Assembly: GCA_023389255.1 (NCBI GenBank)
Contig: JAEWER010000019.1
Coordinates: 124,001-188,000 of the forward strand
DNA: 64,000 bases
Source: Bacillota bacterium
Lineage (GTDB): Bacteria > Bacillota > Clostridia > Saccharofermentanales > DTU023
Direction: 5' to 3'
Made by a program: the position numbers and the translations under genes. Below are positions 18,955 to 26,397 of this stretch, piece after piece. Position 1 is the first letter of the stretch. Each line of letters opens with the position of its first letter. A model generated the notes under the pieces. It saw only the letters and a list, made by a program, of their open reading frames with translations, was not told the DNA's origin and did no database searches.

Positions 18955-18994
18955 AAAGGGGATTTGCCAAAAACGGCAAGTCCCTTTCTGTTTT
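18955..18994 (+). terminator. Terminator after eno
   Basis: AAAGGGGATTTGCC pairs with GGCAAGTCCCTTT (loop AAAAAC), followed by CTGTTTT. It overlaps the stretch that would encode the extra N-terminus of the MATE transporter if a TTG start at 18946 were used, which argues for the later ATG. Confidence 0.75.
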
Positions 18995-19005
18995 CAAGAT
19001 TTTTG

Positions 19006-20382
19006 ATGGATAGGCAACAAAAACAAAAAATACATCGTGAATTTTGGCACTACACTTGGCTTAATGCGCTGGGTATGTTTGGCTTTTCTTGCTATATTTT
19101 GGCGGACACCTATTTTATTGCTAAAGGTGCTGGTGTACAGGGTTTAACAGCGCTCAATTTAGTTTTGCCAGTTTATTATTTGTTTTATGGTATTGCTCAG
19201 CTTTTGACTAACGGTGCAACCATTCGTTATGCCATTGCCCTAGGCAGAGGAGATACAAAACAAGGTTCGCAATATTTTACGTTAGCACTCAGTTGTGTGT
19301 TCTTAATTGGTAGTATCTTTAGCTTGATAGGCATATTCTTTTCTCCCTTGCTAGTTGCAACTCTAGGTGGAAGAGAGATTGTTTTAGAGCAGGGTAGCGT
19401 ATATTTGCGAACTCTCCTAATAGCCACACCAGCTTTTATGTTAAACACTTTGTGTCAGGGATTTTTACGCAACGATAAGGCGCCTAAACTAGCTATGGCA
19501 AGCTTGCTTATCAGCAGTTTAATGAATATTTTGCTTGACTATATCTTTGTTATGATTTGGGCGAAAGGAATGTTTGGTGCGGCACTTGCTACAGCATTTT
19601 CGCCTGTGATTTCGTTGATGGTGATGGCACCATTTTTCCTCTACAAGCGAAACAACTTCCATTTTGACTTTACCTATCTGCGAAAGCCGAACAGAGCTAA
19701 AGCAACTCAATTAAAGCTTATTTGCGTTACTGGCATTCCAGCATTTGTTGTAGAGATGGCTAGTTGTGTGGTTATGCTAGTGTTTAACTATTTGTTGCTA
19801 GGTTTAGGTGGTAGTTTGGCAGTAGCAGCCTATGGGGTGGTGAATAATTTTGCCATAGTTGTGGTAGCAATTCTCAATGGAGTGGCGCAAGGAGTTCAAC
19901 CTCTGCTGGGAAATGCTCATGGTTCTAAGGATCTTTTGAGGTTAAAAATTTTATTTAGAGATGCGCTTTTGGTTGCGATACTGTTTGGGGCGCTGGTATG
20001 TGCTGTAGTTTTTTTGTTTACAGAAGAATTGGTTTCGTTGTTTAACAGCGATAATAACTCGGAATTAAAACGACTTGCTATTCCGGCGATGCGTATTTAT
20101 TTTGTGGGAATTTTGTTTGCAGGAGCCAATATAATTTTTGCGCAATACTTTGCCTCAACAGAACATAATTTCAAGGCACAAATGGTAACTCTACTTAGAG
20201 CGGCGATTATCTTAGTGCCTTGCGCCGTTTTACTCAGCTCATTTTTTGGTATTGCGGGTATCTGGTTCAGCGTTTTGAGTACAGAAGTGGCAGTCTTAAT
20301 TGTAGCTACTTGGTTGTATAGAAAAGATCAGCATATTAAGTATTTACGATATAGCCAGCTTTCAGGTCATGATTTAGAATAA
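19006..20382 (+). CDS. MATE-family efflux transporter
   Basis: A 458-residue membrane protein from ATG 19006, with twelve hydrophobic segments in two homologous halves, as in the multidrug and toxin extrusion family (cation-coupled antiport). Typical segments are SCYILADTYFIAKGAGVQGLTALNL, where a conserved Asp sits early in the first half, and NNFAIVVVAILNGVAQGVQPLLG at the start of the second. The frame is open further upstream to TTG 18946, but that stretch is the eno terminator hairpin and would add a non-membrane tail. No clear ribosome site precedes ATG 19006, so the start is not certain. The substrate is unknown. Confidence 0.9.
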   Translation: MDRQQKQKIHREFWHYTWLNALGMFGFSCYILADTYFIAKGAGVQGLTALNLVLPVYYLFYGIAQLLTNGATIRYAIALGRGDTKQGSQYFTLALSCVFLIGSIFSLIGIFFSPLLVATLGGREIVLEQGSVYLRTLLIATPAFMLNTLCQGFLRNDKAPKLAMASLLISSLMNILLDYIFVMIWAKGMFGAALATAFSPVISLMVMAPFFLYKRNNFHFDFTYLRKPNRAKATQLKLICVTGIPAFVVEMASCVVMLVFNYLLLGLGGSLAVAAYGVVNNFAIVVVAILNGVAQGVQPLLGNAHGSKDLLRLKILFRDALLVAILFGALVCAVVFLFTEELVSLFNSDNNSELKRLAIPAMRIYFVGILFAGANIIFAQYFASTEHNFKAQMVTLLRAAIILVPCAVLLSSFFGIAGIWFSVLSTEVAVLIVATWLYRKDQHIKYLRYSQLSGHDLE

Positions 20383-20427
20383 AGTAGTTAGTAATAGATA
20401 AAGACAAGTCAGTTACTAGGAGGACAT

Positions 20428-21177
20428 ATGAAAAAACTAGTGCTTATCCGTCATGGTCAAAGTGAGTGGAATAAAGCTAATTTGTTTACAGGTTGGACCG
20501 ATGTTGATCTCTCCGATCAAGGTAGAGAAGAAGCCAGAAATGCAGGTCGTGTATTAAAAGCTGAAGGCTATGATTTCGATTACTGTTATACATCATATTT
20601 AAAACGTGCGATTCATACCCTAAATTTAGTGTTGGAAGAAATGGATCGTGAATGGCTACCTGTACATAAGAGCTGGCAATTAAACGAGCGTCACTATGGT
20701 GATTTACAAGGCCTCAACAAAGCAGAGACGGCAGCTAAGTATGGAGAAGAACAAGTTTTGATCTGGCGTAGATCTTTTAGCACTCAGCCCCCTGCTCTAA
20801 CAGAAGAAGACGAGAGAAGTCCTAGAACACAAGAGCAATATCGTGATGAGCAAGATAAAACCATCTTACCTTTGACCGAGAGCTTAAAAGATACCATTAG
20901 CCGTGTAGTTCCTTATTTTGAGCAAGTTATCAAAGCTGATATGGAAAACGACAAGCGTGTTTTAATTGCAGCTCATGGTAACTCCTTGCGTGCACTGGTT
21001 AAGTACTTCGAGAATCTGAGCGAAGAAGAAATTATCAGCGTGAATATTCCCACTGGTGTACCTTTGGTCTATGAGTTCGACGACGATTTTAACTTCCAAA
21101 GAAAATACTACTTGGGTGATCAAGATGCTATTGCAGAACAAATGAAGCAAGTTGCCAACCAAGGGAAAGCTAAGTAG
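20428..21177 (+). CDS. gpmA: 2,3-bisphosphoglycerate-dependent phosphoglycerate mutase
   Basis: Interconverts 3- and 2-phosphoglycerate in glycolysis. The N-terminus [20 protein letters not shown] carries the phospho-accepting His (RHG), [15 protein letters not shown] is the second signature, and [14 protein letters not shown] holds the second catalytic His. The 249-residue length is normal for the dPGM form. A strong AGGAGG site sits before the ATG at 20428. It is separated from enolase by the MATE gene, with a 45-base gap after it. Confidence 0.97.
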   Translation: MKKLVLIRHGQSEWNKANLFTGWTDVDLSDQGREEARNAGRVLKAEGYDFDYCYTSYLKRAIHTLNLVLEEMDREWLPVHKSWQLNERHYGDLQGLNKAETAAKYGEEQVLIWRRSFSTQPPALTEEDERSPRTQEQYRDEQDKTILPLTESLKDTISRVVPYFEQVIKADMENDKRVLIAAHGNSLRALVKYFENLSEEEIISVNIPTGVPLVYEFDDDFNFQRKYYLGDQDAIAEQMKQVANQGKAK

Positions 21178-21285
21178 ATTGTGTCATTTGTGCCAATAAG
21201 TGCCTGTGTAACGACATTTTAATAAGAGCTTTGGCAAGATAGCCATAAGTCCAAGTAGCCAAAATACTTGATGAATTAGGAGTTA

Positions 21286-21720
21286 ATGATGAATACTTTT
21301 GGATTAGTTTATTTTACTACTGGTGGTAACACCGAGAGCATGGCAGAAACTTTGAGAGATGCATTAGAAGCAAAGGGTGCTGAAGTTTATTTTTCTGCAG
21401 TTGGAGAAGCTGACGCAGATGAATTCTTCAGCAAGGACGTATTACTGTTTGGTTCACCTGCTCAAGGTACAGAAGGTATTGATGAAGGCGAAATGCTTCC
21501 TTTCATCGAAGATAATGCTGACAAATTAGAAGGCAAAAAAGTCTTCATGTTTGGTTCCTATGGCTGGGGCGGTGGTGAATACATGGAGAACTGGAAAAAT
21601 GACATTATGGATCAATACAATGTTACTTATCCAGCAGGTACCGTGGTTACGCTTGAAGCCCCCACAGATGAAACTGAAGAACAATTACAAGCCGCTGCTG
21701 AACAGCTAGTTGAAGCTTAA
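21286..21720 (+). CDS. Flavodoxin
   Basis: A 144-residue short-chain flavodoxin, a small FMN electron carrier. The phosphate loop is TTGGNTESMA near residue 12, and the isoalloxazine-binding loops are LFGSPAQGTEG and FGSYGWGGGEYMENW. The protein is very acidic, as flavodoxins usually are. Two consecutive ATG codons follow an AGGAG site; either 21286 or 21289 may be used. It stands alone between a 108-base leader and a strong terminator. It could donate electrons to anaerobic reductases; no direct partner is adjacent. Confidence 0.93.
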   Translation: MMNTFGLVYFTTGGNTESMAETLRDALEAKGAEVYFSAVGEADADEFFSKDVLLFGSPAQGTEGIDEGEMLPFIEDNADKLEGKKVFMFGSYGWGGGEYMENWKNDIMDQYNVTYPAGTVVTLEAPTDETEEQLQAAAEQLVEA

Positions 21721-21741
21721 AAAGCTATTTAATTAAGTTGC

Positions 21742-21770
21742 AAAAGAGAGCGAATTTTCGCTCTCTTTTT
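21742..21770 (+). terminator. Terminator after flavodoxin
   Basis: AAAAGAGAGCGAA/TTCGCTCTCTTTT perfect stem with a 2-base loop and a T run. Confidence 0.92.
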
Positions 21771-21896
21771 GTTTGTTTAGGCTTATGATTAGTCGAAGCA
21801 TCAATTGTGAATGTAGCTAAGTATTATTTTTTTATTCACATACATGATTGTGCTAAGTGTATAAAATAAAGGAGATATTATTTTAGAGGTGTTGGT

Positions 21897-23555
21897 ATGA
21901 AAAAATCAACGATTAAGCTATTGGCACTGGCACTGTGTGTGCTCCTTATTAGTGCCGGTTTAGTTAAAAATATTATGGCAGAAGAGGAAGTAAATAACAC
22001 ACCAAAGCCGATGACGGTGTTTTCTTTAGATGCGGGCAGAAAATATTTTTCACCAGAACAAATTAAAGATATTATTGACCAACTACATGATCGCGGCTAT
22101 ACACATATGCAACTTCTGTTAGGAAATGATGGTCTGCGCTTTTTATTGGATGACATGGGCGTGAATGTTGACGGAACAGAATATGATTCTGAAGCAGTGA
22201 AAACAGCCATTGCTCATGGTAACGATGCCTATTACCAAGACCCAAACGGGAATCATCTAACGGAAAGTGAGATGAATGAAATATTAGCCTATGCTAAGAG
22301 CAAGCAGATCAGTATTATTCCAGGTATTAACAGCCCTGGTCATATGGATGCCATACTACACGCTATGGACGAACTTAAGTTTGAGAATCCACGTTTCATG
22401 ACCTCTGTTCGTACCGTAGATTTGGCCAATGAAAAAGCAGTCAAATTCACTAAAGCATTAGTCTTAAAATATGTTGATTACTTTGGTAGCTCTATTGATT
22501 ATTTCACCATTGGTGGTGATGAATACGCTAATGATGTAGACAATGCTGGTGGTTGGCGTGCTATTCAAAAAAGTGGCAAGTACAGTGAATTTGTTAAATA
22601 TATTAACGACTTGACAGCAGAGATAACAGATCGTGGCATTACGCCCATTGCCTTTAATGATGGCATCTACTATAACTCTGATGATTCGTTTGGCACTTTT
22701 AATACCAATTTATTAATCTCATATTGGAATGCTGGTTGGTGGGGATACGATGTAGCTAAGCCTAGCTACCTTCAGGCTAAAGGTCACCGTATTCTCAACA
22801 CCAATGATGGTTGGTACTACGTTTTAGGGCATGAAGAGAGTAAAATTTACAACCTGAAAGATGCTCTAAAAAATATGAAGAAAAAGCCCTTTAATGAGGT
22901 ACCTGGCGCCAAAGCGGGGGAGATTGATATTGTTGGCTCAATGCACTGCTTATGGTGTGATGATCCTTCTAAACCATATCTACCCGACAGATTAACCGAA
23001 GCTCTAGATACATTTAGCACCAGCTATAAAGAAATGATGAGTGTACACGAAGAACCTGTGATTGAAACCACGATCACAACCGCTAGCACCACCCAAGCAA
23101 CGACTATCGCTACAACTTCTGCTACCACAGAAGTAACTACTGTTGCTACTACCCCAGGGGTCACGGTCACTGCTACCAAGGCAACGACTGAAGCTGTAGC
23201 TACTAGCACCACCCAAGCAACAACTATACCAACAACCAAGCAAACAACCAAAGCAACTAGTGTTGCTACGATGAAAGCTACAACTACAGTGAAGGGAATA
23301 GAAGAGCCAGTTGTTATTCATACAACCAAATCCGAGCTGGATAATAATACTCAAACTCAGATAGTTTCTTCTAAGAAGATAATGAGATCTCAAGCGACAA
23401 CATCTAAGGGCGAACTTAACACTACTGCTAAAACGAAGAATAAAGCTTCTGCCATAGTACCTAAAACAGGCGTAAATAAAGGCAGTGAATTTATATTGCT
23501 GTTGGTTTTAGGTCTTGTATGTTTAGCAATAAGAAGACACAGCATTAAGCAATAA
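21897..23555 (+). CDS. Secreted, cell-wall-anchored GH20 beta-N-acetylhexosaminidase-like protein
   Basis: 552 residues. A signal peptide (KKSTIKLLALALCVLLISAGLV, cleavage after about residue 28) leads into a glycoside hydrolase family 20 barrel at about residues 38-345. The catalytic pair is in FTIGGDEYAND (D208, E209), and PGINSPGHMDAILHA is the other family landmark. A Thr/Ala-rich stalk (about 350-470, many TTxATT units) follows, then VPKTG (521-525), a hydrophobic helix and RRHS, a sortase-type tail with a variant motif. GH20 enzymes release terminal GlcNAc or GalNAc from glycans, for example of host mucins. AGGTGTTGGT precedes the ATG. A cell-surface glycan forager is the likely role. 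Confidence 0.87.
   Translation: MKKSTIKLLALALCVLLISAGLVKNIMAEEEVNNTPKPMTVFSLDAGRKYFSPEQIKDIIDQLHDRGYTHMQLLLGNDGLRFLLDDMGVNVDGTEYDSEAVKTAIAHGNDAYYQDPNGNHLTESEMNEILAYAKSKQISIIPGINSPGHMDAILHAMDELKFENPRFMTSVRTVDLANEKAVKFTKALVLKYVDYFGSSIDYFTIGGDEYANDVDNAGGWRAIQKSGKYSEFVKYINDLTAEITDRGITPIAFNDGIYYNSDDSFGTFNTNLLISYWNAGWWGYDVAKPSYLQAKGHRILNTNDGWYYVLGHEESKIYNLKDALKNMKKKPFNEVPGAKAGEIDIVGSMHCLWCDDPSKPYLPDRLTEALDTFSTSYKEMMSVHEEPVIETTITTASTTQATTIATTSATTEVTTVATTPGVTVTATKATTEAVATSTTQATTIPTTKQTTKATSVATMKATTTVKGIEEPVVIHTTKSELDNNTQTQIVSSKKIMRSQATTSKGELNTTAKTKNKASAIVPKTGVNKGSEFILLLVLGLVCLAIRRHSIKQ
23083..23221 (+). repeat. Direct repeat in the Thr-rich stalk of the GH20 gene
   Basis: The 19-base word CTAGCACCACCCAAGCAAC occurs at 23083-23101 and again at 23203-23221, exactly 120 bases apart, inside a stretch of related ACN-rich codons. 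It marks recent duplication within the stalk and a place where length could vary between strains. Confidence 0.7.
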
Positions 23556-23679
23556 ACAAAAATTAACAAGACTATTTACTAACCGCGACATAAATTAAGT
23601 GAATTTAAGAAGATAGTTTTTTAGTAAGACGCAAACAAAAAGTGAATGAGAAATAAGCATTTGTAATTAGTTACTGAGA

Positions 23680-23705
23680 GGGAACCACCAGCTGGTTCCC
23701 TTTTT
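23680..23705 (+). terminator. Terminator after the GH20 gene
   Basis: GGGAACCA/TGGTTCCC stem with a CCAGC loop followed by TTTTTATT. It lies 125 bases after the GH20 stop, leaving a long 3' untranslated region. Confidence 0.88.
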
Positions 23706-23824
23706 ATTAGTGTAGTAAAGGCTTGCACATGTAAGAGTTGATCTCAATAAACGTATTAAGATTTGATAGTGATAAATCAAGCGAGATTGTAAAACAAAGC
23801 AAACGCATATAGTGTTAAGACCTT

Positions 23825-23854
23825 TTGCCAAAACACTACCTGCTGTGCTATGAT
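23825..23854 (+). promoter_or_regulatory. Promoter of the Spo0A-like gene
   Basis: TTGCCA (23825-23830), an 18-base spacer and TATGAT (23849-23854), with an extended -10 TG at 23846-23847. A second TGAGGTG ribosome site lies just before the ATG at 23903. Confidence 0.6.
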
Positions 23855-23902
23855 AGATAAACTTAAATTCATCTCAGCTGAATAAAAGATATGAGGTGAA
23901 AT

Positions 23903-24547
23903 ATGCAAAGTACTTTTACTTATCCCACTAACAACCTAGGTTTAGGAATAAGCTCTCAAACAACTTCTGCGTCAGAGCACCAACTAAAGTTTTCTGTAGT
24001 TGGTTCTGATCGAGAATTAATGCGACAGATCAGCGTCACACTGCGTCAGCATGGCATACTCAATATTGCATATGGCAATGGAGTTGCCCATTATTTGGTA
24101 GATGGCAGAACGGATAAAGTTCGAGCCGCCAAACTATTGCTAAATGAAGTCCAATCTACTAACTATTTAGCAACTATACAACGTGAATTTGTGGTACGAA
24201 ATCTTTATCAAATGGTGGATTCAGTGCTTAATCGTTATTGTTTCAATCGCGAACTCAAAGGCTATAGCTATCTGCGATATGCGTTAGTTTTGCTAATGCA
24301 AGATGAAGATCTGTTGCTAGCATTAGGTAAATATCTTTATCCCAAAATAGCGATTAACTTCAACGCTAATGAGGAACAAGTAGCACGCAATCTACGCTAT
24401 TTATTCGAACAGCTTTTTCTAGAAGAAAACACTAAATCTGAAGAAACAGCAAAGCTTTTACGCTATCAAACAACTTCAACTAAATCATTGCTAAAAGCAA
24501 TGCTTTTAGAAGTCAAAGAATTTGAACAAGTTGAGTATCACTATTAG
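23903..24547 (+). CDS. Spo0A C-terminal-domain-like DNA-binding protein without a normal receiver
   Basis: 214 residues. Residues about 105-205 align by eye with the Spo0A DNA-binding domain: LYQMVDSVLNRYCF, then LKGYSYLRYALVLLMQDEDLL, then LYPKIAINFNANEEQVARNLRYLFEQ, matching the Spo0A pattern KGYxYLRxAI, LYPxIAKKFNTT and VERAIRHAIE. The N-terminal 100 residues (LKFSVVGSDRELMRQISVTL) are not a recognisable response-regulator receiver: no acidic pocket or phospho-accepting Asp in the expected frame is evident. It is a single gene with its own promoter and a TGAGGTG ribosome site. In spore formers Spo0A controls entry into sporulation; here it looks like a divergent or relic regulator with a changed input domain. 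No spore genes are in the window. Confidence 0.72.
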   Translation: MQSTFTYPTNNLGLGISSQTTSASEHQLKFSVVGSDRELMRQISVTLRQHGILNIAYGNGVAHYLVDGRTDKVRAAKLLLNEVQSTNYLATIQREFVVRNLYQMVDSVLNRYCFNRELKGYSYLRYALVLLMQDEDLLLALGKYLYPKIAINFNANEEQVARNLRYLFEQLFLEENTKSEETAKLLRYQTTSTKSLLKAMLLEVKEFEQVEYHY

Positions 24548-24552
24548 CAGAA

Positions 24553-24611
24553 GTGGCGTAACGTTAACGATGCTTGCACAAAATGTAATAAAAGCTTCGT
24601 GTTAACGCCAC
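24553..24611. repeat. Imperfect inverted repeat between the Spo0A-like gene and the CBS gene
   Basis: GTGGCGTAACGTTAACGA (24553-24570) is mirrored by TCGTGTTAACGCCAC (ending at 24611), each arm containing GTTAAC. The 3' side has no T run, so this looks less like a terminator than like an operator pair or RNA hairpin in the leader of the CBS gene. The arms are plain; the role is a guess. Confidence 0.5.
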
Positions 24612-24658
24612 AGTTATGAGATATGCTATAGATAACTCCCTATAAAGAGAGGAAAATT

Positions 24659-25147
24659 GTGCAAATGATCAATGAATACATCGAAGATTTGATGAGAAAT
24701 CCTCTTCAGGAACTCATCATTCCCGCTGAAAATGTAGCTACCGTTCGCAAAGAAAACACTCTGTTACACGTCTTGATGCTTTTGCAAAATATAGGTTATT
24801 CGTCTATTCCCGTTGTCGACAATGAATTAAAACTGCAAGGTGTTATTCGTATAGATGACATCATCAAAGGAGTGATTGACGAGGTCAATTTCAACTGGGA
24901 ATTGTTGTCAGAGAAACGTGTAGGAGAAGTGTTGAGCAAAGATCACTCAGTGGTTGGCGAACAGCCCGAATTAGAAGATATCCTGCATAGTCTAGTTGAC
25001 CATAATTATGTCAATGTTGTAGATGAAGACGGAGTTTTCCGTGGCATCATAACTCGTAAAAGTATGTTTAAGCGTATCAATTATGTGGTACATGAGTTAG
25101 ACAACTGTTTGCAGATTGAACCCTTAGGTCAACCAGCTAATTGTTAA
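24659..25147 (+). CDS. cbpB: CBS-pair protein of the CbpB (YkuL/DarB) type
   Basis: 162 residues, almost entirely two CBS domains (about 12-65, with YSSIPVVDNELKLQGVIRIDDI, and 78-140, with VGEVLSKDHSVV and VFRGIITRKSMFKRINY). Length, N-terminus (EDLMRNPLQELIIPAENVATV) and the IITRKSMFKRINY ending match the Firmicutes CbpB/DarB proteins, which bind cyclic di-AMP and, when free, stimulate the (p)ppGpp synthetase Rel or pyruvate carboxylase. A GAGAGG site sits 6 bases before GTG 24659; ATG 24665 is an alternative. It stands alone after an inverted repeat. c-di-AMP binding is inferred from family, not seen. Confidence 0.8.
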   Translation: MQMINEYIEDLMRNPLQELIIPAENVATVRKENTLLHVLMLLQNIGYSSIPVVDNELKLQGVIRIDDIIKGVIDEVNFNWELLSEKRVGEVLSKDHSVVGEQPELEDILHSLVDHNYVNVVDEDGVFRGIITRKSMFKRINYVVHELDNCLQIEPLGQPANC

Positions 25148-25190
25148 GCTAATAACTAGCGACTTTTGCTTTACCTTTGCAAAAAAAGTA

Positions 25191-25219
25191 TTGACAAGTA
25201 GCTGTAAAAGGAGTAAATT
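25191..25219 (+). promoter_or_regulatory. Promoter of tRNA-Arg
   Basis: Consensus TTGACA (25191-25196), a 17-base spacer and TAAATT (25214-25219), ending 17 bases before the tRNA. Confidence 0.82.
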
Positions 25220-25236
25220 GATTTGGCATTTGATTT

Positions 25237-25312
<76 letters not shown>

Positions 25313-25313
<1 letters not shown>

Positions 25314-25339
25314 GCCTCCTAATTTAGGAGGCTTTTTTT
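25313..25339 (+). terminator. Terminator after tRNA-Arg
   Basis: AGCCTCCT/AGGAGGCT stem, AATTT loop, then a run of seven Ts. It starts at the last base of the encoded CCA. Confidence 0.92.
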
Positions 25340-25452
25340 CTGCGTATAATTTGCAACATCAAGAAATATTTCTAGCTATTTTAGGCAAAAGATTACTTAA
25401 GAATTTAGAATAAAAATATGCAGAGATAAAGGAAGTAAAGTAGTGTAGCTTT

Positions 25453-25926
25453 ATGAAAAAACATAAAACGAATGCGCTTAGAATGTTGGATACCTTAAAG
25501 ATCGACTACGAAACCTTAGCTTACGATGAACAACAGGCAGACGATGGTATCGCAGTTGCAACACTAACAGGTATGCCAGTAGAACAAGTTTATAAAACAT
25601 TGATCACAGAAGCTAAGAGTGGTAAACATTATGTTTTTGTTATTCCTGTAGCAGAAACATTAGATTTAAAAGCAGCAGCTAAAGCTGTATCAGAGAAAAA
25701 TGTCGCCATGATTGCCGTAAAACAGCTATTACCTCTCACGGGATATGTCCGAGGGGGGTGCTCGCCGGTAGGGCTAAAGAAGCCTTTCCCAGTAGTAATA
25801 GATGAAACGGTTTTGTTACATGAGCATATCTGTGTCAGTGCAGGAGTTAGAGGATTACAGGTTCGACTTAAACCAGCTGATTTAATAAGAGCCGTGGGTG
25901 CTAGCACCTACGATTTAATAGTTTAG
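25453..25926 (+). CDS. ybaK: YbaK-type Cys-tRNA(Pro)/aminoacyl-tRNA deacylase
   Basis: 157 residues of the YbaK/EbsC family, which hydrolyse cysteine wrongly attached to tRNA-Pro. The sequence shows the usual N-terminus (HKTNALRMLDTLKIDYETLAY), the conserved VYKTLITEAKSGKHYVFVIP with the catalytic Lys region, and GGCSPVGLKKPFPVVIDE. Length is standard. It has no obvious ribosome site beyond GTAG before ATG 25453. The small GNAT gene follows 12 bases later with GTGGAGG, so the two are likely one transcript. Confidence 0.93.
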   Translation: MKKHKTNALRMLDTLKIDYETLAYDEQQADDGIAVATLTGMPVEQVYKTLITEAKSGKHYVFVIPVAETLDLKAAAKAVSEKNVAMIAVKQLLPLTGYVRGGCSPVGLKKPFPVVIDETVLLHEHICVSAGVRGLQVRLKPADLIRAVGASTYDLIV

Positions 25927-25938
25927 TGGAGGTTAAAT

Positions 25939-26229
25939 ATGCAACAGCATCCTGAACTTAAGTTTGAAAGTGATTGTTTTTATTTAGGTGAAAGCAGAGA
26001 AGAAGCCTTAGCAATTATCGAATGGAGATATGTTGCTGAAAAGGTAATTGATGTGAATCATACTTTTGTTTCTGAGTCATTACGGGGACAAGGAATAGCA
26101 CAAAAATTAGTTGAGGCAGTTTTGGAATTAGCTAGACAAGATAATTTAAAAATTATTCCCAGCTGTTCTTATGTAGATAAATATTTAGCTAAACACGAAG
26201 CTGAATGCCATGGTTTGCGTCACCAGTAA
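25939..26229 (+). CDS. Small GNAT-type N-acetyltransferase (YidJ-like)
   Basis: 96 residues of the short GNAT fold that binds acetyl-CoA. The core is AIIEWRYVAEKVIDVNHTFVSESLRGQGIAQKLVEAVLELA, with the acetyl-CoA loop SLRGQGIAQ, and the C-terminal IIPSCSYVDKYLAKHE is characteristic of this small subfamily, in which the Cys in PSCSY is conserved. The substrate is unknown. It follows ybaK closely with a GTGGAGG ribosome site. About 170 bases without a gene follow, holding the leader of the dehydrogenase. Confidence 0.88.
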   Translation: MQQHPELKFESDCFYLGESREEALAIIEWRYVAEKVIDVNHTFVSESLRGQGIAQKLVEAVLELARQDNLKIIPSCSYVDKYLAKHEAECHGLRHQ

Positions 26230-26397
26230 AACTAGGAAAACTGAGGAAATAAGAGAAAGCAGAAGTTAAATAAATAACGGATTAAATACAGCAAAACAAC
26301 GGGTTTCGTATCTTTTGCATAGAACTAAATGCGAAAAATTTCTTACAATAACAGTTGTTTGAATGAATAAGCAGTGATGTTCACTTTAGGAGTTTTT

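Larger units (their letters stand above)
23556..23902. other. Gene-free stretch between the GH20 gene and the Spo0A-like gene
   Basis: It contains the terminator at 23680-23705 and a promoter at 23825-23854. The first 120 bases and 23706-23820 hold no open frame, tRNA or repeat that I can recognise. Confidence 0.6.

Noticed and set aside
23080..23300. Possible CRISPR-like repeats in the GH20 stalk
   Set aside because: Repeats are in-frame Thr codons of unequal spacing within one protein; there are no spacers and no cas genes.
23004..23393. Minus-strand frames over the GH20 stalk
   Set aside because: Ser/Cys- and Val-rich shadows of ACN threonine repeats.
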